Assembly: GCA_963703365.1 (NCBI GenBank)
Contig: OY969815.1
Coordinates: 434,001-498,000, forward strand
DNA from: JAKASW01 sp963703365
GTDB lineage: Bacteria; Bacteroidota; Ignavibacteria; Kryptoniales; JAKASW01
Length of the DNA: 64,000 nucleotides
Direction of reading: 5' to 3'
The notes beneath the pieces are model-generated. The model was given only the letters and a program-made list of their open reading frames with translations. It was not told the DNA's origin and ran no database searches. A program made the translations under genes and the position numbers. This document shows positions 26,238-35,298 of the stretch, in pieces (position 1 is the stretch's first letter; each line of letters opens with the position of its first letter).

Positions 26238-27320
26238 ATGAAAAATAGCTTGAACATACTTTCCGGGGGTGCATTGGATTTTCTTTCACTTGGTGCCATG
26301 GTGCATCGCTTGGATCCGGGCATTGTACCTTTTCGGAAAGCAACGAAGTGCAAGATACATGTGAGCGGTGGAGAATTTAATGTCGCTGCAAATTTATCGG
26401 ATTGTTTTGGTATGAACACCGGTATCGTAACTGCGATGGTTGATTACCCGATTGGAGAGTTAGTTGCAGAAGGTGTGAGAGCAATGGGTGTGAAACCGTT
26501 TTATAAGCACTTCAAGCACAATGGTGTTAATGGTCCGAATATAGCGACCGTCTATAGCGACCGTGGACAAGGCGTTCGTGCTCCGGTTGTGTTTTACAAT
26601 CGTTCGAACGAAGCTGCAGCACAACTGAAGCCGGGTGATTTCGACTGGAACAAGATTTTTGCGGGAGGAATCCGCTGGTTTCACAGCGGTGGAATTTTTG
26701 CGGCACTTTCAGAGACCACGGGTGAGCTTATCATCGAAGGAATGAAGGCGGCGAAAAAAGCCGGTGCTGTCGTCAGCTTCGATTTAAATTTCCGCGAAAA
26801 GTTATGGAATATTTGGGGAGGACAACAGAAAGCGATTGAGGTTGTGCGTCGCATCGTCGAAAATGTGGATGTGTTGGTCGGCAACGAAGAAGATTTGCAG
26901 AAGGGATTAGGAATCCCCGGGCCAGAATTCTCATCAAAACCGAAACTTGATCCGGGTGCATTTTTTGGAATGATTGACAAGGTGATCGCTAAACATCCGC
27001 AAGTGAAAGTTGTTGCGACGACGCTCCGCGAAGTGCATTCAACTAACCATCATAGCTGGAGCGCAGTCGCTTGGATTGATGGCAAAACTTACACTGCACC
27101 GACATGCGAGCTTGATATTGTGGACCGAGTCGGCGGTGGCGATGGATTTGCCAGCGGTTTTATTTATGGATTGCTTTCGGGAGAAACTCCGGAGGAGTCC
27201 GTTAAACTAGGTTGGGCACACGGTGCGCTGCTTACGACAACACCGGGTGATACGACCATGGTAACATTGGAACAAGTAAGGGTGTTTGCAAAAGGGGGCT
27301 CCGCTCGAATTCAACGATGA
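26238..27320 (+). CDS. PfkB-family sugar kinase, 2-keto-3-deoxygluconate kinase-like
   Basis: 360 residues, ribokinase fold. The substrate-binding VSGGEFNVAANLSDCFG, VSFDLNFREKLW and the anion-hole/catalytic segment VDRVGGGDGFASGFIYGLL (catalytic Asp302) match KDG kinases (KdgK), where DRVGGGDSF is usual. It would phosphorylate a 2-keto-3-deoxy sugar acid before aldolase cleavage. GAAGGAAATC precedes the ATG. Placed between the LarA-like and SDR genes. Confidence 0.78.
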   Translation: MKNSLNILSGGALDFLSLGAMVHRLDPGIVPFRKATKCKIHVSGGEFNVAANLSDCFGMNTGIVTAMVDYPIGELVAEGVRAMGVKPFYKHFKHNGVNGPNIATVYSDRGQGVRAPVVFYNRSNEAAAQLKPGDFDWNKIFAGGIRWFHSGGIFAALSETTGELIIEGMKAAKKAGAVVSFDLNFREKLWNIWGGQQKAIEVVRRIVENVDVLVGNEEDLQKGLGIPGPEFSSKPKLDPGAFFGMIDKVIAKHPQVKVVATTLREVHSTNHHSWSAVAWIDGKTYTAPTCELDIVDRVGGGDGFASGFIYGLLSGETPEESVKLGWAHGALLTTTPGDTTMVTLEQVRVFAKGGSARIQR

Positions 27321-27380
27321 GAAATTCACAGGGGAAAAAGAGGTTATATTTATAATCAAATTTTTTAAGGAAAAAGATTA

Positions 27381-28169
27381 ATGGAAAATTTTTACCTGGA
27401 TAAAATGTTCGGTCTTAAAGATGAAGTAGCGGTGATAATCGGCGGAAGCGGCGTGCTTGGCGGGAGTGTTGCGGAAGCGCTCGCGAAAGCCGGGGCGAAA
27501 ACTGCAATCGTCTTTAATCGAGGAGAAGAGACAGCAAAGGAGCGAGTCGACAGAATAAACAAGAATGGCGGCGAAGCCATGATGGTACATGCCGATGCTT
27601 CAATCAAAAAAGATATGGAAATTGCACGGGACGAAACTATCTTGAGGTGGAAAAAAATTGACATACTGATTAATGCTCCAGGCATGAACTCCACGACGCC
27701 GGTTCTAGAAATTCAAGAAGACGAATGGGAAAGAATATTGCGAGTCAATTTGAAGGGAGTATTTCTTTCATGCCAGGTTTTCGGGAAACAAATGATCGAG
27801 CAGAAAACAAAGGGAAGAATAATAAATTTTTCGTCGGCTTCATCAGAAATTCCGCTTTCTAAAGTTTTTACATACGGAATTTCAAAGTCTGGGATTAACA
27901 ACATGACTCGTTTTCTTGCAAGAGAATGGGCGCCATTCGGGATTCGTGTGAATGCCATCATGCCCGGATTTTTTCCGGCACAACAAAATCGAAAGATACT
28001 CACCGAAGAGCGCCGTAAGTCAATCTTTAATCATACTCCAATGGCAAGGTACGGTGAGGCTGATGAACTTAGTGGTGCAATGATCTGGCTGGCTTCGAAC
28101 AACGCTTCTTCGTTTGTCACAGGAGCTATCATTCCTGTTGACGGTGGCTTTACCGCGATGTCAATCTGA
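27381..28169 (+). CDS. Short-chain dehydrogenase/reductase, possible sugar-acid oxidoreductase
   Basis: 262 residues, classical SDR: nucleotide loop IIGGSGVLGGSVAEAL, INAPGMNSTTP in place of NNAG, catalytic Ser in the INFSSASSE segment, YGISKSG (Tyr-x-x-x-Lys) and the C-terminal GAIIPVDGGFTAM. It resembles SDR-type D-mannonate oxidoreductases of uronate catabolism, which fits the neighbouring KDG kinase-like gene. Exact substrate is inference. Upstream AAGGAAAAAGATTA gives a plausible ribosome site. Confidence 0.78.
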   Translation: MENFYLDKMFGLKDEVAVIIGGSGVLGGSVAEALAKAGAKTAIVFNRGEETAKERVDRINKNGGEAMMVHADASIKKDMEIARDETILRWKKIDILINAPGMNSTTPVLEIQEDEWERILRVNLKGVFLSCQVFGKQMIEQKTKGRIINFSSASSEIPLSKVFTYGISKSGINNMTRFLAREWAPFGIRVNAIMPGFFPAQQNRKILTEERRKSIFNHTPMARYGEADELSGAMIWLASNNASSFVTGAIIPVDGGFTAMSI

Positions 28170-28245
28170 GAATGGTTGCGGTAATCGAACGAGAATTATC
28201 ACGCTTACTCACGAATCCGGTTGAACGCAATTCATCGAACTGTTA

Positions 28246-28263
28246 AATTTTGTCGACAAAATT
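28246..28263. promoter_or_regulatory. 18-bp perfect palindrome upstream of tRNA-Leu
   Basis: AATTTTGTCGACAAAATT is its own reverse complement. It lies 76 nt after the SDR stop and 36 nt before the tRNA gene. It could be an operator or a terminator stem with its own A/T flanks. Confidence 0.35.
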
Positions 28264-28299
28264 ATTTTGGATAAAAAAGTTATCAGTTAAAAACAGAAC

Positions 28300-28383
28300 G
28301 CCCGGGTGGCGAAATTGGCAGACGCGCTAGATTCAGGGTCTAGTGGCCGCAAGGTTGTGCAGGTTCGAGTCCTGTCCCGGGCA
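28300..28383 (+). tRNA. tRNA-Leu (CAG)
   Basis: 84 nt. Acceptor GCCCGGG (28300-28306) pairs with CCCGGGC (28376-28382), discriminator A at 28383. The anticodon loop is TTCAGGG, giving CAG. A type II variable arm and the TTCGAGT T-loop are present. The CCA end is not encoded. Its 3' 54 bases recur at 50884, marking it as an integration target. Confidence 0.95.
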
Positions 28384-28384
28384 C
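28330..28384 (+). repeat. Left attachment-site repeat of the tRNA-Leu island
   Basis: A 55-bp segment running from the anticodon arm through the tRNA 3' end plus one base. It is identical to 50884-50938. Identity stops abruptly at both ends of each copy. Confidence 0.8.
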
Positions 28385-28409
28385 TCTAATTTGGAGAGAA
28401 TTAGCGGAT

Positions 28410-28688
28410 TTATCGTCCTTCTTCTTTATCAGCTTGATTCTTCCCGTCGTCGAGGTACCAAAACGTGACCGGTGTTTTACCTTCTTCAAAAACATTTACT
28501 GCATTCCTCATAGTCTCAAGCCTAACTTTTGCGTAGGCCATAGTTGTCTTAATATCGCTGTGGCCAAGAATTTTGCTCACAGTCAGTACGTCCACCCCGA
28601 GGTCAATAAGTCGTGTGGCAAATGCATGACGGAGACTGTGAAATTTGAAGCCAGTTAGTTTGGCCTTCTTGCATATCTGCGCAAACAT
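28410..28688 (-). pseudogene. Tyrosine recombinase (integrase), C-terminal fragment
   Basis: 92 residues of the catalytic domain end: FHSLRHAFATRLIDLGVDVL (His-x-x-Arg), ILGHSDIKTTMAYAKV (second His and nucleophile Tyr). The N-terminal core-binding domain and the first catalytic Arg are absent; upstream in frame the sequence GSYVTH is met by a TGA near 28701. A full integrase would be about 300-400 residues, so this is a remnant. It faces the tRNA-Leu attachment site. Confidence 0.85.
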
Positions 28689-29100
28689 GTGGGTGACGTA
28701 GGAGCCTCATTGTGGAAAATAGAGTTTCGTCGAGAGAGTCAATCACAGATTTGGCAACTCCCTTATAGCTTATTTCTTGACTGTCCTGAGCGCTCTTTCT
28801 TTGGGGGTTTTTTTTCTTGCACTTCTGTTTTAAAAAACGAAGTACCCGTCAGCAATAATCCTCTTTAGAGCAGGAAGATGAAGACAGACATAGATAAGAT
28901 GAATGAATAGAAAATATCCTCACAGTAAGCTCAATCGACGCCACTATTTTGTAGTGTAATGCTCCACGATGAAACTACCTTGCCAATACCTGATCGGATC
29001 ACTAACTTTGCATTGGTACATAATATGGAAGCAGGTCACCCGAATCTATTCGATCGGGGGAATAATTTACCGGAGATGAATAGCCATTTGCGAGAACACA
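28689..29100. other. Gene-free stretch behind the integrase fragment
   Basis: No intact gene. Minus-strand frames over about 28683-28800 carry broken protein-like sequence (SYKGVAKSVIDSLDETL in one frame) that may be the lost upstream part of the recombinase or another decayed gene. A run of eight T is present at 28808-28815. Confidence 0.4.
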
Positions 29101-30372
29101 ATGAAATTTCTTAACGAGTCAGAATCTGCGACAAAAGATCATTTCCGCATTCTTACTCTCAGTTGGGCAGGGTGGATATTTGATTTCTATGATCTAATCT
29201 TGTTCACGTTCCTTTTGATCCCGATCGGAAAAGAATTGTCTCTTTCTAATGTTTCCCTTTCTTTGATTCTTGGAGCGTCGCTCGCAGCCACGGCACTCGG
29301 CGGGATACTCTTCGGAATTCTCTCCGACAAGTATGGAAGGAGAAGTGTCCTTCAGTGGACGATTCTCACATACAGTGTTGGCACACTCCTAAGCGGATTT
29401 GCTTCGGATGTCGGCGTACTTCTTGTGTTTCGCATTATTACAGGTTTTGGCGTCGGCGGCGAGTGGGCGACGGGACAAACATTTATCGGAGAAACATTTC
29501 CTGCCAGTGTTCGCGGGAGATACAGTGCTTTTATGCAGACCGGTGCGCCGATAGGGATTATCTTCGCATCGATTGTCGGAGGATTTTTAGAACCTGTGGT
29601 TGGATGGAGGATGTGCTTCTTTGTTTCCGTACTACCGGCGGTTCTCGTCATATTTGTGCGAAGGTATCTTCCCTAATCGGATGTTTGGCTTGAACACAAG
29701 CGGATTGTCATGGAAGAATTATTGAACGAGACGAAGCTCGAGCGCGAACGCGGGTCAAAATTTCGTCTTCTCCTATCAAAGGATTACATTAAAATTTTCT
29801 TTCGCTCACTTCTTCTCGCGGTCTTTCTCATGTCGGCATATTGGTTCACCTATTCATGGCTGCCGGGCTATCTCCACGAGCAGCGTCATCTTACCATGAC
29901 GCGCTCCGCCCTTTGGATGATTGTAACGCAGGGTGGCGGAGTGCTCGGTTATGTTTCTTTCGGATTTGCAGCTGATATGTTGGGACGCCGTCCTACATTT
30001 ACAGCGTATTCGATTCTTTGGGCTGTCGGATTATTGATGATAACAATTTTTTGGAGTGCAGTCATCGCGTATCCTGTTTTAATTCTCGGATTTATGTTCC
30101 TCGTAGGTTTCGGGACGGGTGTCTTTAGCGGCTTCGGACCGTTATGCGCTGAACTGTTTCCCACAAGCATCAGGAACACTGCGATGGGCGCATCGTTCAA
30201 TCTTGCTCGCGGCATTCAGTTCTTCACACCTGTCGTTATTGCTTTGGTGTCGAAAGGGTACGGCCTTTCAGGAGGAATTTCCATCGCAGCTTTGTTCGCA
30301 GTGCTGACTGGAATTTGGATATGGACGTTTCCGGAAACTAAGGGGAAAAAGATTGCATTGCTATCACATTAA
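29101..30372 (+). pseudogene. MFS transporter interrupted by an in-frame stop
   Basis: The frame 29101-30372 is continuous apart from one TAA at 29674-29676. Before it lie six membrane helices with the MFS signature GILSDKYGRRSVLQW between helices 2 and 3 and GVGGEWATGQTF; after it lie the cytoplasmic loop (SDVWLEHK) and six further helices with a second FGFAADMLGRRPTF signature. The context YLP-stop-SDVW suggests a GAA-to-TAA change of a Glu codon. Architecture resembles the metabolite:H+ symporter (sugar/organic acid) group. It could have served the sugar-acid cluster just outside the island, which is inference. Unless read through, it is non-functional. Confidence 0.85.
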
Positions 30373-30768
30373 TAAGTTCCAAACACCAACTTCCAAGTTC
30401 TTTCTAAGGAGTCCTTCGGACCACTCTGTGAAGCGATTCCGCCGTAGGCTCCTTCGGTAAGACCGAACTGTACATCTTCAAAGTCAAGTGGACAAACTAT
30501 TATTTTACCAAGAGACAGCTCTGAGATGTCCGCAAACATAATAAATAGCAGCCCCCACTCGGAGCCTGCCATCGTTTCACTTCCCAAGCAGAATCATTCT
30601 AATGTAAGGCTGCTTCTTGATTTCTTTTCCTGCGGAAGTGTCACTTTTAAACTTCTCGAACGCCTGACAAACAAGTTCTTGTACTTTGTCTTGCCTGCGG
30701 TTACCATAACGAAGCACAGCGCATTTAGGTTGCTCGGTTACAACAGGGTACAACTCATTCCAAGTCAT
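30369..30768 (-). pseudogene. Decayed minus-strand gene of unknown family
   Basis: Two overlapping minus-strand fragments. The first (30768-30577) starts with an ATG and reads MTWNELYPVVTEQPKCAVL then RQDKVQELVCQAFEKFKSD, which looks like genuine globular protein; it ends at a stop after a probable frameshift. The second (30587-30369) reads DISELSLGKIIVCPLDFEDV and ends in SLERTWKLVFGTY. No family is recognised. The remaining stretch to 31100 shows no intact gene. Confidence 0.4.
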
Positions 30769-31100
30769 GGAATACCTCCAATATTGGTTGTTGGTTATAC
30801 CTTCTTATGCCGCAAAAAGGTCGTTTATAAGATTATGGAATGAGTTCTCCTATATAGGCGCAAACAAGATGGCACATTGGGGGAGACCAAACAGAGAACG
30901 TGTTGAACTGGAAAGAGGCACAATCTATCACAGACGACATCTCAGAAACCGCCTCTTAGGAAAATCCATGGTCTGTCCACTGACTTTAAAGGCCTATGAC
31001 TTGACTTCCGTTTGAAGTTAAGTTATCGTTATGCCAATCAATGTTCAGTGTGGGCATTTCAAGAATACGATTGCTAACGAATCCAAAAAGGAGGATGACT

Positions 31101-31967
31101 ATGAAAAATAAAATCATTATTCCACTGTGCTTGTTATTAATGATCAGTTTGTCTTGTAACAAGAATCAATTCGCCACTAACAGTCCACTACTAAGTTCTG
31201 CAAAACCCAATTTAAAGGCGGTACCAAAGTGGGGGATATGGCTGCTCAACGGAGATCCCACCCTAATTAGTCAAAGCGGGCCTACCGGCTCGGGTTGGAC
31301 TGGAATCGGTCTTTATGCGGGTCTTTCGATGCCAAGTGATTCATTTGATTTTGCTGCGGCTTCTAAGGCTGGATACACTATTTTAGCTCAGCTTCAACGT
31401 GATTCGATCAGACTGAGCAGATGGAGTTATGTCAAGTATCAAATAGCGTGGGGAAAGAATCACGGTGCTTGGTGGTTTTACGTGGACGATGCTCTCTCAG
31501 AGCCAGTAAAAACCATTTCAAAAAGTCAAATAGATAGCGTCGCGATGTTCGTTCATGCTTCTCCGAGCCAACCACTCGTGACGGCGGAATACAGCCAAAG
31601 TCGCATGCAAGCCAACCCGACGTGGCACCAAAACGTGGATATCATTATGCCATATCAATACTCGGATTCATTGGCTTCGCAATATCAAAGTTTTCTTCAG
31701 TTTGTCTCTACAAATTATCCTACCAAAGGGCTCTTTCCATTACTTGGGTACCACGCTGACAATACTAGTGGAACGGGACCTGCATTTTGGCCTAACCAAA
31801 CAGGAGCTTATCCTGATTACAATGGAAAGCCCGGTACTGGACACATTGCAGTTGCGGAAGCATACTCAACAGGCATGATCTTTTACTACACCTATTGGAA
31901 CGGAGCGCAGTCTATACCATGGTTCAATTCCGTCACCAGCTATCTTAGGGAGTATTATGGAATGTGA
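31101..31967 (+). CDS. Lipoprotein of unknown function, TIM-barrel/glycosidase-like sequence pattern
   Basis: 288 residues from ATG 31101, 6 nt after AGGAGG. The signal ends in a lipobox (ISLSC). The mature part alternates strands and helices: WGIWLLNGDPT, GYTILAQLQRD, GAWWFYVDDALSEP (two acidic residues), VDIIMPYQYSD, GLFPLLGYHAD and GMIFYYTYWNGAQ. The pattern suggests a beta/alpha barrel such as a glycoside-hydrolase-like fold, with Asp in FYVDD as candidate active residue, but no known family is recognised. It is inside the island and apparently transcribed alone. Confidence 0.6.
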   Translation: MKNKIIIPLCLLLMISLSCNKNQFATNSPLLSSAKPNLKAVPKWGIWLLNGDPTLISQSGPTGSGWTGIGLYAGLSMPSDSFDFAAASKAGYTILAQLQRDSIRLSRWSYVKYQIAWGKNHGAWWFYVDDALSEPVKTISKSQIDSVAMFVHASPSQPLVTAEYSQSRMQANPTWHQNVDIIMPYQYSDSLASQYQSFLQFVSTNYPTKGLFPLLGYHADNTSGTGPAFWPNQTGAYPDYNGKPGTGHIAVAEAYSTGMIFYYTYWNGAQSIPWFNSVTSYLREYYGM

Positions 31968-32532
31968 CCGCAAAAATCGGTCCGATCTTATATATGTAAA
32001 CTAGACCATAATGGATCGAAGGAGATAACAACGGACAAGGATCGGCGCACAGGTGAATCGGCTGTAGCGATTTTCACTTTTGTGATTTAATGGATGTCCG
32101 TGTAGCGACAAACAAAATGTACTCACCACGACGAGACAGTCGTTTCTTCGAGAACCTCCATCTATAATTTATTGAAATGCGAGACAAGATGGCGCATAAC
32201 ATTCTTACTGGCGGAATGTTACGGAGATTTAGGGCAGTCTAATTATAGTTAGATGAACCCTGAAGGCAGGATAGGTACTTTAACAACGAGGGCCTTTAAT
32301 AAAAAACACTTATATTAGAAAAGCAAATGAAAAAAAAGATACTCTAAAAAATATATATTATTTGTATATACAGCAATTTGACAAGCTAAGATTTGAGCTT
32401 GGAGATATTTTTGAACGCTGTCTGAGTGAATATTTAAAAAAAGCATATACTGTCTGTACCACAATATAAAGTCGTGCGTAGAGTATTATAATATTAAACT
32501 ATATTTTAAAAATATCTTAAGGAGAAGTGATT
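31968..32532. other. AT-rich gene-free region before ilvC
   Basis: No gene is seen in 565 nt. The right part is very AT-rich and a TATAAT-like hexamer lies near 32488, about 45 nt before ilvC, without a convincing -35 partner. Confidence 0.5.
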
Positions 32533-33582
32533 ATGGCAAAGATAAACTTTGGCGGTGTTGAGGAAGATGTGATAACTGTTAAAGAGTTCTCATTAAACAA
32601 AGCCAGAGATGTTCTCAAGGATGAGGTTGTTGCGGTTATTGGTTATGGTGTTCAGGGGCCGGGACAATCCATGAATATGAAGGATAACAGGATCAATGTT
32701 ATCGTTGGACAGTCTAAGGCTTTTAAAGAAGATTGGGATCGTGCTGTAAAGGACGGCTGGGTGCCCGGCAAGAGCCTCTTTGATATTGAAGAGGCAGCAC
32801 AAAAAGGTACAATTATTCAGATGCTTGTTACCGACGCGGCCCAAAAGGCAATCTGGCCGACCATTAAAAAATCTATGAATCCCGGAGATGCGTTGTATTT
32901 TTCCCATGGATTTTCAATAGTGTACAAGGACCAGACAGGTGTTGTTCCTCCAAAAGACATGGATGTAATCATGGTCGCACCCAAAGGCTCAGGGACGTCA
33001 GTTCGCAGGAATTTTCTGGCCGGAGCCGGGATAAATTCTAGTTTTGCGGTTTTCCAGGATTACACAGGCAGGGCTAAAGAGAGGGCGCTGGCTATAGGTA
33101 TTGCCATAGGTTCAGGTTACCTCTTCCCGACGACCTTTGAAAATGAAGTCCACAGTGACCTTGTAGGAGAAAGGGGAGTTCTTATGGGGTGTCTCGCGGG
33201 CGTTATGGAGGCCCAGTATAATGTGCTCAGAAAAAATGGTCATACCCCTAGTGAGGCCTTTAATGAGACAGTGGAAGAACTTACGCAAAGCCTTATAAGA
33301 CTTGTCGATGAAAACGGGATGGACTGGATGTATGCCAATTGCAGTGCAACGGCTCAAAGAGGAGCCCTTGATTGGCGGCACAAATTCCGTGACGCCGTTG
33401 CCCCGGTCTTTGATAAACTGTATCAGAGCGTTATAAGCGGCAAAGAGACTGAGATTGTTATGAAGGCCAATAGCGCACCGGATTATAAGGAACGACTCAG
33501 AAAAGAACTTGATGAAATCAAAAACTCCGAGATGTGGAGGGCGGGGGCCGCGGTTCGTAAATTGAGACCTTCAAACAGGTAG
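32533..33582 (+). CDS. ilvC: Ketol-acid reductoisomerase
   Basis: 349 residues. The Rossmann motif VVAVIGYGVQGPGQSMNMKD, FSHGFSIVY, MVAPKGSGTSVR and the Mg-binding ENEVHSDLVGERGVLMG are those of class I IlvC. It converts acetolactate or acetohydroxybutyrate to dihydroxy acids in branched-chain amino-acid synthesis, using NAD(P)H and Mg. ATG 32533 is 8 nt after AAGGAG; GTG 32527 is too close to it. Unusually it stands alone, without ilvB, ilvN, ilvD or leu genes, within the tRNA-Leu island, and may be transferred cargo or a second copy. Confidence 0.93.
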   Translation: MAKINFGGVEEDVITVKEFSLNKARDVLKDEVVAVIGYGVQGPGQSMNMKDNRINVIVGQSKAFKEDWDRAVKDGWVPGKSLFDIEEAAQKGTIIQMLVTDAAQKAIWPTIKKSMNPGDALYFSHGFSIVYKDQTGVVPPKDMDVIMVAPKGSGTSVRRNFLAGAGINSSFAVFQDYTGRAKERALAIGIAIGSGYLFPTTFENEVHSDLVGERGVLMGCLAGVMEAQYNVLRKNGHTPSEAFNETVEELTQSLIRLVDENGMDWMYANCSATAQRGALDWRHKFRDAVAPVFDKLYQSVISGKETEIVMKANSAPDYKERLRKELDEIKNSEMWRAGAAVRKLRPSNR

Positions 33583-33864
33583 AACGAGATAAATCAGCCT
33601 GGATAAGATATTATGCCACCAGACGGTAAATATCCGGCTCAACAATTGTTTGAAAGAATGAAAAGTATAATTTTAATAATCGATACAACTATTGAGTAAA
33701 GTATCGCGTTTCAATTTAAGTAAATTCATTGCAAAAAGTATCTAATCATCGGTTCGAGTCTGACGCGGCTGGCATAGGTTCAGTACAGAATTGAAATTGA
33801 AGTGCACGAACTTATTCGTTCAGTATATTTTGAAAGTATTCAGTGCGGCAGCTTAGCGCCATTC

Positions 33865-34234
33865 GTTAGACGCTATCATACCTTTACTACAATTGGATAT
33901 GAATAAATGAAATACAAATATCATCACATTGGAATTCCGACGACAAAACCGTTTAGCGGAGAAAAGTATCTTAGAGATTATAACTTATATCATGGTGGCT
34001 TCGAAGAAAGTGAATTTGGTATAGAATGGATGCGATATGAAGAAAATTGTAATCTTCCGGAGATTGTAAAAACAATACCACATATCGCATTTGAAGTAGA
34101 CAACATTTATGAAGCACTAAAAGGTCGAAATGTAATAATTGCACCAAACAGTCCGTCAGAAGGCAATATCGTTGCGTTTATAGAAGAGAACGGTGCACCA
34201 ATAGAATTTATTCAAACGAAGAATAGCGCCTAAC
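33865..34234 (+). mobile_element. Integron-cassette-like unit around a VOC gene
   Basis: GTTAGACGC at 33865-33873 fits the attC/attI core-site consensus GTTRRRY. GCGCCTAAC at 34226-34234 fits the inverse core RYYYAAC and supplies the gene's TAA stop, as is usual in integron cassettes. The two are nearly reverse complements (8 of 9). The ORF fills the space between them. A full attC fold after 34226 cannot be traced with certainty and no integron integrase is present. Confidence 0.4.
33907..34233 (+). CDS. VOC (glyoxalase/bleomycin-resistance fold) protein
   Basis: 108 residues: MKYKYHHIGIPTTKP with the first metal-type His, TIPHIAFEVDNIYEAL and a closing VAFIEENGAPIEFIQ, the two half-modules of a vicinal-oxygen-chelate domain. 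VOC proteins are dioxygenases, lyases, epimerases or antibiotic-binding proteins, and which applies here is unknown. It is short, single-domain and probably dimeric. Its stop codon lies in a cassette core-like site. Confidence 0.7.
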   Translation: MKYKYHHIGIPTTKPFSGEKYLRDYNLYHGGFEESEFGIEWMRYEENCNLPEIVKTIPHIAFEVDNIYEALKGRNVIIAPNSPSEGNIVAFIEENGAPIEFIQTKNSA

Positions 34235-34359
34235 CAGCAGCTCACCCTGAAGGAATATGCTGATGTGCAAAAGCCATGGCACATAAAGTAAATAACATGG
34301 GACTCGGTTCGGGAAGTGGCACATTATTGTTGGCAAAAAATTCGGATGGAGAGCATGCA

Positions 34360-34730
34360 ATCTCGGTGACCAGACCGCGTCTCTTTCAACCGGTTAGTTC
34401 ATCAGCCCCACAGTGAGTTTCTAAAAAACTCGATTTCAAAAGAAGATAACTTGTTGTCTGTCATACTCAAGTTGATTAGGGCTGAGGCACTCAAAATCGA
34501 ACAGTTGATGTGTCGAAAGCGAACACCAAGTGAACTTCAAACGCATATCATCACCATTTCATCGAGAATGCGAGGCTGCGTAACACAAGACGATGGCACA
34601 GCATTTGCCCTAATTGTTTATGAATGCGCGAAAGAGCAACCAAGACCGTATGGTTATGATGAGTCGACCGAAATGAGTATTAAAATTCCGAAGAGCTGAT
34701 GCTCCAGGTTTTGTGTGAATAGAAGGTAGT
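34360..34730 (+). repeat. Diverged third copy of the island repeat module
   Basis: Matches the modules at 39781 and 44513 from the TCTCTTTC-ACCGGT segment through AAAATTCCGAAGAG, with many substitutions and a missing stretch of about 20 bp. The short ORF inside remains open here but is broken in the other two copies. Confidence 0.65.
34451..34699 (+). CDS. Small protein of unknown function, intact member of a repeat-borne family
   Basis: 82 residues. It reads LSVILKLIRAEALKIEQLMC, then a segment with MRGCVTQDDGTAFALIVYEC and a tail ending in IKIPKS. Homologous sequence in the copies near 40150 and 44880 carries stop codons at the same reading frame (for example after the RTPTEL equivalent), so this copy keeps what looks like an ancestral coding frame. 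No family is recognised and no strong ribosome site is seen. It may itself be a relic. Confidence 0.35.
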   Translation: MLSVILKLIRAEALKIEQLMCRKRTPSELQTHIITISSRMRGCVTQDDGTAFALIVYECAKEQPRPYGYDESTEMSIKIPKS

Positions 34731-35145
34731 GGGATATTTTCAAAATAATGGCTCAGGTTTCGGGGAACTTTTCCGATAGTACAGCTGCATAAAAATGTAT
34801 ACCGTGCTTTTTTATTATAGAAAATCAAAATAGCCTATTACGGAAAATCTTAAATTTGTCATTAGAACCAAATGAAAATGAACTGAACACGAATAAGATG
34901 AAAAACATAGTGGAAGATCGCTTAATCCAGTTTGAGAAAAGAGAGACTAATTTTATTAAGCATTATACTTGACTTTCGCAAGAGAGTTTCACAAGTTCTT
35001 TTGTCTACGACAAGTCACTCTTGGCCATCGAATTCGTAGACGAGTTCAGAGGTATGTCAATTGTTTTCAATAGATTTTCAGAGTGTCCACAATCTGACAG
35101 AATGTGGCACAAGAATGTGCCATTTCTCTGGCATACGGGGCGTAA
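34731..35145. other. Gene-free region
   Basis: AT-rich and without a supported gene. It contains an inverted repeat GTCTACGA (35003-35010)/TCGTAGAC (35034-35041) and a tight hairpin TGGCACA-AGAA-TGTGCCA at 35105-35122, about 24 nt before the small ORF at 35146, which may be regulatory. Confidence 0.4.
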
Positions 35146-35298
35146 ATGAATATCACGAGACATAAATTGTTCTTTATTCTATGGATTGTTTTTCTCCTAC
35201 CCTGCAAAGTTTCCTACGGCGGGCACTACGACAACATGTTTCAACTCACCGAATTAGCGCAAGTATTTTCTGTGTTTGTCAAACTGAGTGTACCATGA
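35146..35298 (+). CDS. Possible short secreted peptide
   Basis: 50 codons: a good hydrophobic signal (LFFILWIVFLLPCKVSYGG) and a short remainder ending in VKLSVP. The stop overlaps the next gene's ATG as ATGA, so translation could be coupled. It could equally be a truncated N-terminus left by duplication. No ribosome site is evident. Confidence 0.3.
   Translation: MNITRHKLFFILWIVFLLPCKVSYGGHYDNMFQLTELAQVFSVFVKLSVP

Noticed and set aside
32377..32382. TTGACA hexamer upstream of ilvC as a -35 element
   Set aside because: No acceptable -10 hexamer occurs 16-19 nt downstream.
33751..33776. tRNA 3'-end-like scrap (GGTTCGAGTC...GGCTGGCA)
   Set aside because: T-stem pairing is imperfect and the acceptor is out of register by two bases; no 5' half is present. 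At most a very old att remnant.
35105..35122. Possible sigma-54 promoter (TGGCAC...TGTGCC)
   Set aside because: The -12 element is one base off register and the sequence is fully explained as a 7-bp perfect hairpin.
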